From: Budorcas taxicolor
Taxonomy: Eukaryota; Chordata; Mammalia; Artiodactyla; Bovidae
DNA length: 64,000 bases
Direction of reading: 5' to 3'
Assembly: GCF_023091745.1 (NCBI RefSeq)
Contig: NC_068910.1
Span: 182,025,170 to 182,089,169 of the forward strand
Under the pieces are notes generated by a model. It saw only the letters and a list, made by a program, of their open reading frames with translations. It made no database searches and was not told the origin of the DNA. A program made the translations under genes and the position numbers. Each line of letters starts with the position of its first letter. The stretch's first letter is position 1. Shown piece by piece: positions 43,951 through 54,535 of this stretch.

Positions 43951-44512
43951 GCCATGAAATTAAAAGATGCTTACTCCTTGGAAGGAAAGTTATGACCAAC
44001 CTAGATAGCATATTAAAAAACAGAGACATTACTTTGCCAACAAAGGTCCAGCTAGTCAAGGCTATGGTTTTCCCAGTGGTCATGTATGGATGTGAGAGTT
44101 GGACTGTGAAGAAAGCTGAGCACCAAAGAATTGATGCTTTTGAACTGTGGTGTTGGAGAAGACTCTTGAGAATCCCTTGGACTGCAAAGAGATCCAACCA
44201 GTCCATCCTAAAGGAGATCAGTCCTGGGTGTTCATTGGAAGGACTGATGCTAAAGCTGAAACTCCAATACTTTGGCCACCTCATGCAAAGAGTTGGCTCA
44301 TTGGAAAAGACCCTGATGCTGGGAGGGATTGGGGGCAGGAGGAAAAGGGGACGACAGAGGATGAGATGGCTGGATGGCATCACTGACTAGATGGACATGA
44401 GTTTGGGTGAACTCCGGGAGTTGGTGATGGACAGGGAGGCCTGGCATGCTGCGATTCATGGAGTCGCAAAGAGTTGGACACACCTGAGTGACTGAATTGA
44501 ACTCAACTGAAC
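43951..44512 (+). mobile_element. BovB LINE 3' end, ACTGA-type tail
   Basis: This sense BovB starts at 'agccatgaaattaaaag' and ends in a degenerate ACTGA tail (gaattgaactcaactgaacc). The frame 43992-44390 keeps 132 codons of the BovB C-terminus, including the CESWTVKKAEHQRIDAFELW stretch, and stops just before the tail. Confidence 0.93.
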
Positions 44513-44863
44513 CTGTAAATAGTAAATAATCTGACTTTAGAACCTGACTCTTCATCACACTCTTGTCAACTCTCTTATAAAACTGTGCATATTTCTTGCT
44601 TGATGCTTGGGTTCCATCATTCTCATCAGGTTCTATTCTCTTTATTAAGTCCTAAATGAAAGTTTCCCTCCAGGTATTATTATTGATCAACACCTAAACA
44701 AAATCTATTTATAACAACAGAGATGCTGATGTTCAGTTAATTTGCGATCCTTACAGAATGTTGCTTTGACAGGACTCTTTTTCTGTTTGAATATGTTGCT
44801 TGCTGCATAAACAATGTTTACATACTGGTATATTTCCTTTCTGCCATTTTCCTTTTTGTTTAA
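44513..44863. other. Unassigned AT-rich segment
   Basis: No gene or repeat is recognised. Confidence 0.35.
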
Positions 44864-44867
44864 CATG

Positions 44868-45434
44868 TGTGGTGGAGGGAAAATCTTCTCCTCTACCCTC
44901 TTATGTTTAGTGTCCAGGGTTCTGTGAATTAAACTAACAAAAGACAGATAAACAGGAGAATAAAACAGTTTATTTATGTATGCAATACTCACACACCCTG
45001 GAGAACTCAGTAATGAGTAACTCCAAGGGGGGTTTAGAATTTGGAGCCTATATGCCATTTTAACAAACGGTGATAAATTTGTAGAGAAGTGCAAGACAAA
45101 GGAAAAGGGAGTTGGGCTCCTGGCAGTGGTAAATCGTGAGAAGGCAAATATATATGGAAAGTAATGGAAGATAAATTATTTCAGTAAGATGTGTCTGTGC
45201 AGACTCACCTCAGGGCTGACGTTCCATCTCCAGTGGTAGCGGCTGTTCTCCTCCTGGTCCAGGAGCAAGGAATGAGAACATCTTCCCAGAGGAAAATTTA
45301 TGTCCTGCTTTTGGGAAAATAATGGGAGGGCAAAGAGCTCTTTCTGGGTTTGCTGCTTTCTATTGCCTTCAACTCACTAAAACTTCTAATGCTAAAGTGG
45401 CATATTTTGAGGTGGCATATCCTGATCCTCTTCA
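44868..45434 (-). mobile_element. Solo LTR with 4-bp target-site duplication
   Basis: A 567-base element starts TG and ends CA on the plus strand and lies between CATG repeats (44864-44867 and 45435-45438). An inverted polyadenylation region sits near 44958-44978 ('aataaaacagtttatttatg'). A 4-base duplication suits class I (gamma-type) ERVs. No viral gene is present. The family name is unknown to me. Confidence 0.7.
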
Positions 45435-45438
45435 CATG

Positions 45439-46100
45439 ATAAAAACTGCAGAGCACATTCAATTTCTTCGCTGTTTCATTCCCCCCTGATTAGTAATGTA
45501 TTGTTATATAGTCTTTATAACTACCATTTTTAACTGAATAAATAAACCTTTGTTGAATAGATCTATCATTATTTGCTCACAATGATAAATAAATAGGGCA
45601 CATAAAGCCCTATTATGATACATTTGGGCAGTTCCCAAATTTTTCATGTTATCAATAACTGCAGTATACTTCATCTGTTATACTTACCCTATATATTTCA
45701 CTTTAGGTTAGCAGAGTTTTAATTTTCTTAAGGAAGTCAAAGCATGATTTGTATCTTTGTGAGTTTAGATAGGAAGAGTTTAACAAAACATAGATGGGCC
45801 ATGAGCCAACCCAGAGGTCTCAGTCAGTTCAGTGCACACCGTGAAAGGCCTGCATAAATCAGCAGTGACAAGAGGAGAGAGTTGCCACATCAACCAAGAG
45901 AATATGCACAAGCAATTTAGGAAGGCTAGAAACTTCATCACGGCTCAGGGTCCTGGCTGGAGAGACAGCTCTTATATCATAGTGAATACTGGCTACTCAT
46001 CTGGAACAGTTTTCCGAAACACGACAAGTTAGTCATGATTCACAGATCACTTGGGAGCATTCTCAGTTCTTTGCAACAATCACAATGCACAGAGCACAGC
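45439..46100. other. Unassigned AT-rich segment
   Basis: It may include an old L1-like remnant, which I cannot assign. No gene is seen. Confidence 0.3.
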
Positions 46101-46102
46101 AC

Positions 46103-46387
46103 ATACACACACACACACACACACACGCACACACACATATTTGTTGTTATTCAGTCACTCAGTTGTCTCCAACTCTTTGCGATCCCATGCACCACAGCAC
46201 ACCAGGCTTCCCTGTCCTTCACTACCTGCCAGAGTTTGCTCAAACTTATGTCCATTGAATTGGTGATGCCATCCAACCATCTCATCCTCTGCCATCCCCT
46301 TCTCCTCCTGCCTTCAATCTTTCCCAGCAACAGGGTATTTTCAAATGAATCAACTCTTCCCATCAGGTGGCCAAAATATTGGAGCTT

Positions 46388-46422
<35 letters not shown>
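46103..46422. repeat. (CA)n microsatellite split by a BovB
   Basis: CA tracts at 46103-46138 and 46391-46422 lie on either side of a minus-strand BovB 3' end. One CA tract was probably the target site and now flanks both edges. Confidence 0.85.
46139..46388 (-). mobile_element. BovB LINE 3' end, CAA-type tail, inside a (CA)n tract
   Basis: Antisense BovB from 'ttgttgttattcagtcactc' to 'aaaatattggagcttca', about 250 bases. CA repeats lie on both sides. Confidence 0.92.
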
Positions 46423-46424
<2 letters not shown>

Positions 46425-46688
46425 TCTAGAGAAGTCCATTTTCCTGCTCATTCACATAGCAGAGATGTGAGACCTTGGGATTAGGGAAGACCTTGATTAG
46501 GAGCTCAGCCTCAGTCCTTTCCATCAAGTTGAATCTTATCCAACACAACTATTTCCCAGTCTTCTCACATGTAAAATGAGAATTGCATTTAAGGGAATAA
46601 TTAAATGGATTTTTAAAAGGTACTTTAAAAACCATAGAATAGTATAGTACATAAATCTTAGCTCTTACATATTGTTATGTATGCATGC
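46423..46688. other. Unassigned segment
   Basis: No gene is seen. 'tcagcctcagtcctttccat' at 46507 could be the displaced continuation of the BovB text. Confidence 0.35.
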
Positions 46689-46895
46689 ATGCTAAGTAGC
46701 TTCAGTCATGTCTGACTCTTTGTGATCCTATGGACTGTAGCCCACCAGACTCCTCTGTCCATGGGATATTCCAGGCAAGAATACTGGAGTGGGTTGCCAT
46801 GTCCTTCTCCAGGGGATCTTTCCAACCCAGGGATCGAACCTGGGTCTCTTTTTGTCTCCTGCATTGGCAGGCAGGTTCTTTAGCCCTAGCACCTT
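46689..46895 (-). mobile_element. Bov-tA SINE
   Basis: A full antisense copy ('ttcagtcatgtctgactctt' to 'ggcaggcaggttctttagcc'). The head has an altered end. Confidence 0.92.
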
Positions 46896-46923
46896 TAAGG
46901 CATTGAGAAATGCTGACTTTGGA

Positions 46924-47031
46924 AACTTCCCTTGGGTACAGTGGTTAAGACTCTGCACTTCCATTGCAGGGGTGCAGATTCAATCCCATGTTGGGATGAA
47001 TTCATGATGCAGCCAAAAGAAAAACAAAAAT
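46924..47031 (+). mobile_element. CHR-type SINE fragment
   Basis: 'cagtggttaagactctgcac', 'ttccattgcaggggtgcaga', then 'gatgcagccaaaag' with an A-rich tail. Confidence 0.75.
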
Positions 47032-47569
47032 GATGGCTTTATTATATAATTAATACCCATCTTAGGGGTTGAGGGTGGAAATGATTATCTATGCAAATTT
47101 GGTATTTTATACTTCCTTAATAGGGTACTTTACAGGCTAGTTGGGATTTTTCAAGTGGGAGATATTGATGAATAGTTTATATCTCCTGCTAGAGGAGATT
47201 CAAAAGAAAGAGTGATATTTCCCCCTCAGCCTGCCCATTGGTGTTCAAAGTCTGAACTACCTGTCTCACAGGTCTGAGCAGCTTTCTTGATGCTTGGCAC
47301 TCAGAAGTCCCCCACCCTTCTTCCTTGCCTTCTTGTTGGGGAGGTAGGAGCCCATTTAATCAACTACTTATCTATAGGACCCCTGGAATCCTTATAGACA
47401 TTTGAGTTTGTGAACCCTCATTTTGAGGAGTTGTGATCAAACCTTGGCAGTCTCTCTCACCTCCTTGTCCATTTGCATAATAAATTCTGCTGCCAAATTC
47501 TTTGGTTCTATTCTTTCCATTGAAGTCTCTACACTAGTACTCCTGATGCTATCCTAATCTGTCCACATT
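47032..47569. other. Unique intergenic segment
   Basis: No gene or repeat is recognised. Confidence 0.35.
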
Positions 47570-47805
47570 ACATTACATCTTGCTTTGTCTAATGTGATCA
47601 TCTATTTGGCATCCCTGCTTCTTAGTTTTCCCTCATTTCAGTCCATCCTAGACATCACTGCCAGATATTAATTATATTCCTAAAATAGTATCACCTTTTG
47701 CTTCAAAATAATGTACAGTCTCCAGTTTACTTGAATTAAGTGCAAACTATTCCAACATGGTATTCAAGGGTCTCTGCAGAATGTCCATGTAGCCAAGACT
47801 GCCAG
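47570..47805 (+). mobile_element. L2 LINE fragment
   Basis: 'cctagacatcactgccagat', 'cctaaaatagtatcacctt' and 'ttaagtgcaaactattccaa' to 'ggtattcaagggtctctgca' follow the L2 3' region in order. Confidence 0.65.
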
Positions 47806-47849
47806 TTTTTCTCTCCTCCTCCTTAATAAGAGACACTCTTTTCCTAATA

Positions 47850-48225
47850 TTAGCCTGACATATGGCTGTTCTGAATAAGGACTACATTTCCAAGCTTCCC
47901 TTTTAGTTAAGGAGCCATGTGACTTAATTCTGCCAATGAGATGTAAGACGTGACATGTGCAAGCTCTGGGAAGTACCTTAGGGGAAAGACCCATACATTT
48001 TGCCCTCTCCTTCATCCTTCCTGATAGCTGGGATACAGATGTGGTGGCTGAAGCTCAAGCAGCCATTTTGAACCATAGAAGGAAGCCACACACTGAGGAT
48101 GATAGAGCCTGGTTCCCTGGTCCCATGGAGCATTGCATCAGTCCTGACTCGACTCTCTTGGGACTTGTTTTATATAGGAAACCAACAAACTTCCGTCTTC
48201 ACTGTTTTATTTTATTACACTTTCC
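47850..48225 (+). mobile_element. MLT1-type LTR, sense
   Basis: 'gactacatttccaagcttcc', 'gccatgtgacttaattctgc', 'caatgagatgtaagacgtga' and 'agcagccattttgaaccata' run in MLT1 order. It is a solo LTR of the ancient MaLR group, with no genes. Confidence 0.6.
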
Positions 48226-48229
48226 CAAA

Positions 48230-48965
48230 TACGCATTTTCAACAGTTTTAATTTGGTATAGTTGATATACAAAAACTGCACTTACTTAATGTATACCATT
48301 TAATGAGTTTGAACATACTCATGTACTTGTGAAACACTGCAATCAAAGTGATAGACGTGTTATCATCTCCAAAAGTTTCCTTGTACATTTTTGTTGTTAT
48401 TGCTCTTGTTGTTTTTGTAGTAAGAACACAATATGAGATCCATCCTCAGCACTTTTGTAACTACACAATACGGTATTCTTAACTATAGGCACAATGTTGT
48501 TCAGTAGATGTCTACAACTTATTCAACTTGCATAATTGAAGCTTTATACTAATTGAACAACTCTCAATTTTGTCCTACCCTCAAACTCTCAAGCCACCGT
48601 TGTGTTCTCTACTGCTAGAATTTGATTACCTTAGACACCTCTTATAAGTATAATCCTGGCTTATTTGTCCTTCTGGCTTTTTTCACTTAGTATACTATCC
48701 TTCAGGTTCATCTGTGTTGTTACATATGATAAGATTTCCTCCTTTTTCTTAAGGTTGAATAATGTTCCACTGCATGAACACACCATATTTTCTTTATTCA
48801 TTGATTTGTGGATGGACAGTTTGTTTATTTCCATATCTTGGCTATTGTAAATAGTGCTCCAGTGGACATAGCAGTGTAGTTACCTCCTTGAGATGCTGAT
48901 TTCAACTTCTTTGGATGTATACTCAGAAGTGAGATTGGGGGTCCAAATACACATTTTAATAAGAC
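48230..48965 (-). mobile_element. Old L1 3' UTR/ORF2 end, antisense
   Basis: 'tttatttccatatcttggct' and 'attgtaaatagtgctccagt' are classic antisense L1 landmarks, preceded by 3' UTR text with a short GTTATTGCTCTTGTT simple tract. Confidence 0.82.
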
Positions 48966-49030
48966 TTATTGAGATATAGTTCACATACCATTACTTTCAC
49001 CTTCTAAAAGTGCCATCTTCTCATATGTGC

Positions 49031-49238
49031 TACGCTCACTCACTCAGTTGTGTCCGACTCTTTGTGACTCTTTGGACTGTAGCCCACCAGGCTCCTCTTT
49101 CCATGGGACTTTTCAGGCAAGAATACTGAAGTGGGCTGCCATTTCCTCTTCCAGGGGATCTTCTCAAGCCAGGGATCGAACCTGCGTCTCCTGCATTACA
49201 GGTGGATTTTTTTACTGCTGAGCCATTGGAGAAACCCC
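49031..49238 (-). mobile_element. Bov-tA SINE
   Basis: A full antisense copy. The 8-base repeat tctcatat occurs at 49019-49026 and 49246-49253, close to its edges. Confidence 0.92.
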
Positions 49239-49499
49239 ACCATTCTCTCATATATTTGTCCCCTGTCCTTTGGATCCGTAACTCTTTTGTTTATTTGTTA
49301 AGGTTGGCCTTATTTTATAATTATTACCCACCTGTCACATCTTCTCTACTCATATTCTTAGTACCTAGCATTTTTAGGAGCTCAATTGTTTATTAACTTT
49401 GCTTGCTGACTATATTTGTGAATGTATAAAAACACTGGTTAAGTTCAAATTCCAAGATGAACAAAAATGAAATACATATGAGAAACCTATGCTCACTTT
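49239..49499. other. Unassigned segment
   Basis: 'agtacctagcatttttagga' at about 49361 may be an L2 3' end. Otherwise nothing is recognised. Confidence 0.3.
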
Positions 49500-49700
49500 G
49501 ACTTTTTCCTGTGTCTGACTCTTTTGTGACCTCATGGACTATTCCCCACCAGGCTCCTTTGTCCATGGGATTTCCCAGGCAAGAATACTGGAGTGGGTTG
49601 CCACTTACTTCTCCAGGGGATCTTTCTGACCCAGGGATCAAACCTGGATCTCCTGCATTGGCAGGCAGATTCTTTACCACTGAGCCACCTGGAAAACCCT
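49500..49700 (-). mobile_element. Bov-tA SINE
   Basis: An antisense copy from 'tcctgtgtctgactcttttg' to 'accactgagccacctggaaa'. The far tail is truncated. Confidence 0.92.
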
Positions 49701-50094
49701 GATTTATTCCTAGAGAATGTATATTCTTTTCAAGACAACACATTGAATTTAAAGAAGTTTAGCAATATTAACATACCATAATCCAAGACAGGATCTTAAT
49801 TAATAAATATGTCAATTGTCCTTTCATTATGCAGATTTTAGTCAGGATCCTGACGCAGAAAAAATGGGTACCTCTTATGCTTAATCAATCTTATCGATCC
49901 CATTTTTAAAATGAGGAAACTAAAGCCCAGAATAAAAAAGTATTATTTCAGGAAATGGTATCTCATTATTCGATGTTATCTGAAGGCTTTAATCATAACC
50001 AGTTTCCTGCAGCTCTGAGAATATTACTTCCCCTACATTAACCAGCACTGTGAGCTGTAGAAGACTACAGATGCTTGATCATTATATAGATTCT
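49701..50094. other. Unassigned segment with a weak MIR trace
   Basis: About 49890-49945 ('aaaatgaggaaactaaagcc') resembles antisense MIR. No gene is seen. Confidence 0.35.
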
Positions 50095-50365
50095 GGGACT
50101 CCACCATCTTCTTATGAGTTAGAATCTCTGGGAATGGGGCTCTGAAATCTGAATTTTTAATAACCTCCTGAGAAGATTTTTATGTACATTGGAGTTTGAG
50201 AACCTCAAATCTGCATAATTAATAATACATTAAACCAAAGTATCTCAGGCTTGGTTGAGCATCAGAAGCCCTATGGAACCTGAATTACCCTATTTCTGGT
50301 CCCTATTTCCAGTCCCAGAGATTCTGAGTCAGCCAGCTTTGAAGTCTTCTCCACTCTACTCTCAT
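50095..50365. mobile_element. hAT-type MITE remnants (MER5A/MER20-like)
   Basis: 'gagttagaatctctgggaat' to 'ggagtttgagaacctc' is the end of one element. 'cagtcccagagattctgagt' is the middle of a second. Both are old. Confidence 0.5.
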
Positions 50366-50374
50366 TTCACCAAG

Positions 50375-50582
50375 AAAGATTGAAGGCAAAAGGAGAAGGG
50401 GGCAGCAGAAGGGGGCAGCAGAAGTGGGCAGCAGAAGATGAGATGGTTAGATAGTCACTGACTCAGTGGACATGCATCTGAGCAAACTCTGAGAGATAGC
50501 AGAGGACAGGGGAGCCTGGAGTGCTGCAGTCTGTGGAATCACAAAGAGTTGGACACCACTTAGCTACTGAACAACAACAACA
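50375..50582 (+). mobile_element. BovB LINE 3' end, CAA-type tail, with 13-bp triplication
   Basis: The sense BovB 3' end contains three tandem copies of gaag(g/t)gggcagca at 50395-50407, 50408-50420 and 50421-50433. The tail is CAACAACAACAA. Confidence 0.88.
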
Positions 50583-50631
50583 ATCTGTTTTTCAGGCTAA
50601 GTCATCCCTGCTATGAAGGAAAGTTGAAATA

Positions 50632-50664
50632 CTGTGTGTGTGTGTGTGTGTGTATATATACACA
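50632..50664. repeat. (TG)n/TATA/CA microsatellite
   Basis: About ten TG units pass into TATATATA and then CACA, a partly palindromic tract. Confidence 0.9.
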
Positions 50665-51100
50665 TTCAACAAGATCGTATCAACTTCCCAGATCACCAGA
50701 AAAAAATGTTAATTAGGAAAAACTAAGATTCTTAGACTTACTGTAATAAGACAGAACATCAGCTTGACAGACAAGATTGTGTCTCAAAAGAGGAAAGTCA
50801 AGGGAGGCTATTTAGAGGATTTTAAACAAGGACAAATGACGTTGGGATAAAGGCCTTGGAAGTTAGGAAATGGACTGGGCAGAGTTTACAACACAATAGC
50901 TTTGGGTTGTTGGGCACAGGGAGGTCAGTGTCTTCAAGAGTCTCTATAGATGGGCCAGTTACTCTTCGTAAGTAAGTCACTTTCATTGGCTTTCGATTCT
51001 TATTCCCCAGGAGCAAATACATACTTCCTGGAGAAAGCAGGTAAATTACTTAGTCTGGTCCCAGGATTATTCAACACAGGAGGAAAATATGTTTGCTTCC
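50665..51100. other. Unassigned segment
   Basis: No gene or repeat is recognised. Confidence 0.35.
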
Positions 51101-51330
51101 ACTGAGTGCTCAGTCGTGTCCGACTCTGCAACCGCATGGACTGTAGCCTGTCACGCTCCTCTGTCCATGGAATTTTCCAGGCCAGAAGGCTGGAGTGCAA
51201 TTTCCTCCAGGGGATTTGCCATTCCTTGCCATTTCCTTCTCCCAGGGATCATCCCGACCCAGGGACCAAACTCGAGTCTCTTGCATCTCCTACGTTGGCA
51301 GGCTGACTCTTCACCACTGTGCCAACTGGG
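51101..51330 (-). mobile_element. Bov-tA SINE with an internal repeat
   Basis: An antisense copy. The segment that is normally a single 'gccatttccttctccagggg' appears partly duplicated at about 51204-51245, and 8 bases near 'gactctgcaaccgc' are missing. Confidence 0.88.
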
Positions 51331-51439
51331 AAAATTTGCACTGAAGCTTCAATTGTCCCTAAAAGACCACTTTCTAGAATTTTACATTCTGTGAGCCCTG
51401 TGGTAGAAATCTACCAAATAATGTTTATATTTTCACATT

Positions 51440-51650
51440 TTACAGAAACCATTCCAACACATTGTATATTATATTATTGATACAATAACTTGTGATGTTT
51501 TTAAGCCAAGTTATTTAATATTCCCATTTTACAGGCTAGGACATGAAAACTCAGGAAAGTTATGTAATTTGTCCTAAAAGTAAGGTGCTTTAGCTGGGAA
51601 CTGAACACTGCTATCCAGACTCCTAAATCCATACTCTTAAATAGCACCAC
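51440..51650 (-). mobile_element. MIR SINE, antisense
   Basis: 'tattcccattttacaggcta' and 'aactcaggaaagttatgtaa' to 'gctgggaactgaacactgct' match antisense MIR order. Confidence 0.6.
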
Positions 51651-52333
51651 AAACAGGTTTTACTATGTTACACTGGAGGCTTTAAAAAGAAGAAGAAGAA
51701 AGAAAGTGCTGAGAAATCTGGAGTTAGCCCTTGAAGCTTGCTTAATGTATGAATAATTTGGTCATGGCAAAACTGGAAGGACCTCATTATAATTTGGCCC
51801 CAACTCTAAATTTCCAGAATCGTGGGCCCTAGAGAAGGAGCTAACTGATCAACAGAAGAGTATTATTATACGTGGTAATTAGCTGCATATAAATCAACTG
51901 AGAAATAGGAAAAAAAAATGATGGTGTCCTGAGTGTAAAAAGCACTGCATAGCACTTTTGTCCAGGTTGATTAGCTCCTTAATGCAGACAACCTAGAATT
52001 AGTTTTGTAGGTTCCAAATTATAAACTCTTACAGAGTGAAATGTATTTTTCAAGGACACAAAGCACACCCCGCCCCCAAACCTGACCAGGAAGTTACACA
52101 ACTTTTCAAGTGGAAATTTACTTGTGGGACTTAATGACCCATGTCACTTCCATTAACGAAATGAAATATACCACACTTCCCTAAGTCTCTTTAAATTACA
52201 GATTTCTCTAAATGGTTCTTTTCAGATAAACAACTGCAAAAATTCCCTCCAAACTATAGAAGCGCACTGGATGCATACAGAAGCATATGATGATCTGGAA
52301 AAAAAAATCATGAAGGAAAATAAGGGGAATAAG
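51651..52333. other. Unique segment with a short GAA tract
   Basis: A (GAA)n-like run lies at about 51687-51705. Nothing else is recognised. Confidence 0.4.
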
Positions 52334-52522
52334 TCACAATTTATTTCTTCACTCTTCAAGCAGCAGCAGATACTTGAAAGTGTTAGTTGCTCAGTTGTGT
52401 CTGACTCTTTGCAATCCCATGGACTGCAGCCCTCAAGGCTCCTCTCTCCAAGGAATTCTCCAGACAAGAAGACTGGAGTAGGTACCATTCCCTCTTCCAG
52501 GGTGTCTTCCCGATCAAGAAAT
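52334..52522 (-). mobile_element. 5'-truncated Bov-tA plus shared 3' flank (inverted arm 1)
   Basis: Bases 52379-52522 are a minus-strand Bov-tA without its tRNA head. Bases 52334-52378 ('actcttcaagcagcagcaga') are not SINE, yet they reappear in inverted orientation at 52806-52850 beside the next Bov-tA. Confidence 0.8.
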
Positions 52523-52592
52523 GGTAGGTCTAACACATACAATGAACTATCTCTTGGATACTGAATGCTGAAATAGATTAAGTATCTTCTGC

Positions 52593-52809
52593 AGGGCTTC
52601 CCTGGTGGCTCAGATGGCAAAGAATCTGTCTGTAATGCAGAAGACCTGGGTTCAGGATCCCTGGGTCAGGAGGATCCCCTGAAGAAGGGAATGGCAACCC
52701 ACTCCAATATTCTTGCCCATAGAATTCCATGGACAGAAAGCCTGGCGGGCTGCAGTCCATGGTGCTGCAAAGAGTCAGACACGACTGAGCAACTAACACT
52801 TTCACTCTC
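52593..52809 (+). mobile_element. Bov-tA SINE with 13-bp target-site duplication (inverted arm 2)
   Basis: A full sense copy with the head 'ggcttccctggtggctcaga'. Direct repeats aagtat(c/t)ttctgc at 52580-52592 and 52810-52822 flank it. Its 3' flank matches the inverted flank of arm 1. Confidence 0.92.
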
Positions 52810-52868
52810 AAGTATTTTCTGCTGCTTGAAGAGTAAAGAAATCAACTGTGCTTTCCTCAAGTGGGGTC

Positions 52869-53134
52869 TGGAGAAGGCAATGGCAACCCACTCCAGTACT
52901 CTTGCCTGGAAAATCCCATGGATGGAGGAGCCTGGTAGGCTGCAGTACATGGGGTCACTAAGAGTCGGACATGACTGAGCGACTTCATTTTCACTTTTCA
53001 CTTTCATGCATTGGAGAAGGAAATGGCAACCCACTCCAGTACTCTTGCCTGGAGAATCCCAAGGATGGGAGCCTGGTGGGCTGCCGCCTATGGGGTCTCA
53101 CAGAGCCGGACACGACTGATGTGACTTAGCTTAG
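52869..53134 (+). mobile_element. Bov-A2 dimeric SINE with 11-bp target-site duplication
   Basis: A sense Bov-A2 from 'tggagaaggcaatggcaac' to 'gatgtgacttagcttag', lacking the CAG-repeat end. Perfect repeats caagtggggtc at 52858-52868 and 53135-53145 bound it. Confidence 0.95.
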
Positions 53135-53154
53135 CAAGTGGGGTCCATACACTA

Positions 53155-53490
53155 AATCAGGGCTCTCAGCCCTCCCTGTACCTTGCAATCATCTGGGAAG
53201 CTTTGAAAATTCCTGATTTTCAAGCCTCACTCCAGACCACAGGGTTTTTTAATTTCCCCAGGTGATTCCAAAGTGCCGGCAGAATTTAGAAACAGTGCTC
53301 TAAACCAGTGGTTCTCAAAATAAGCAACAGCAGCATCTGGGGACTTGTGAGGTATGCAAATTCTCCAACCCAACCCCAGCCTCTCTTGAAACAGAAATTC
53401 TGGGGGCGGGACCTAGCAATCCTGTTGCCACACGCCTCCAGGTGATTCTGCTTTAAGCAGCAGTGCTACTCAGAATCACTGTTCTAAATA
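53155..53490. mobile_element. Two hAT-type MITEs in tandem (MER20/MER5A-like)
   Basis: 'ttgcaatcatctgggaagct' to 'ccaggtgattccaaagtgcc' is one element. 'accagtggttctcaaaataa' to 'cctccaggtgattctgcttt' is a second directly after it. Confidence 0.65.
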
Positions 53491-54525
53491 TAAGGGCTGC
53501 ATTCCTCCACCTGCAGCTTAAGGGAACACAAGCCTGACCTGCCCCAAACACAGCTTGAGACCTTCGACTTTTGTCTAAAACCAGAAGCTGCTATTGACAC
53601 AACACCCAGGCCTCTGGCTTTAGGTAAATTTTGTAAAGTATCCTGTGAGTGTAAACTGTGGGACTTTAATGTAGACATGAACAACAGAAGTCCTGGGCCG
53701 CAACTCCAGAGCTGGTCCCGTGAGGCAGGCTGGTCTGACATAGAGCATCTTCGGGGACCACAGTCAATAACCCATGGCCAACATTTGGGGGTTTCCTTGC
53801 AGGATACATTACACCTTCTTCCAGCTGCCAAGATTTTTGCTCAGGGATTCACCTTTTCCCCTTTCAGTCCTTGAGCAAAGTCTCAGTCTTCAGGAACCAG
53901 GCCAGTCACCTAAAGGCTCTGGCACAGAGGACCTCGGCCCCACCTTCCTCTCCACTCTGTCTCCTCCCATCCTCCTGGCAACACATGCATCACCCTGGAG
54001 AACCATCCAGTTCCTCCACCACATACTTCCTGAACTTCCTAATTTCCGAGGACATTTCCCTAGGCTCAAGCTCACCTGTTTTCCCCCTACAAGTCTTTTA
54101 AATCCACTAATTCAAGCATCCCCCCTCTGGCCCTCAGCCTCCTCCCCTTCCAGCGCCTTTGCTTGCATACTCCTGCTTCACTTCACCTGCCCTTCTCATC
54201 TCTTGACCCTCATTCTCCTCTTTTTTTGTTCCTCCTGAGAAAATAAATGCCCCTCATTCAAGGGCAGGGAATTTAAAAAGGCACCTTTTTCACCCCTCCA
54301 AATACTCATCCTGTCACCACTATTTGAATTTCACTATTGCCTCGAATCTCTGCCAGTCTAATATGATGGAGAAAGTCTGCTCTGCTTTTCAAAGGCTAAC
54401 CAACCTATGTGTTCTGGTCCCTCCCTCTACCCCTTTTCTAAAAATTTTCACACCACTCAGTATCTGTCCTTATTTGTGTCTACTTTTTCAATCATACCTT
54501 GAAACTGGATCTTTCTCATCGACTG
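53491..54525. other. Unique pyrimidine-rich segment
   Basis: About 53930-54240 is strongly C/T-rich. The 154-codon frame 53774-54238 (+) reflects this base bias and shows no domain. Part may be an eroded L2/CR1 relic. No gene is supported. Confidence 0.35.
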
Positions 54526-54535
54526 TTAAACATGA

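Noticed and set aside
46103..46422. CRISPR-like repeat-spacer-repeat
   Set aside because: The repeats are CA dinucleotides around a BovB; this is a eukaryotic context.
53774..54238. 154-codon Pro/Leu/Ser-rich frame as a gene
   Set aside because: The frame reflects pyrimidine-rich DNA, which rarely forms stop codons on this strand.
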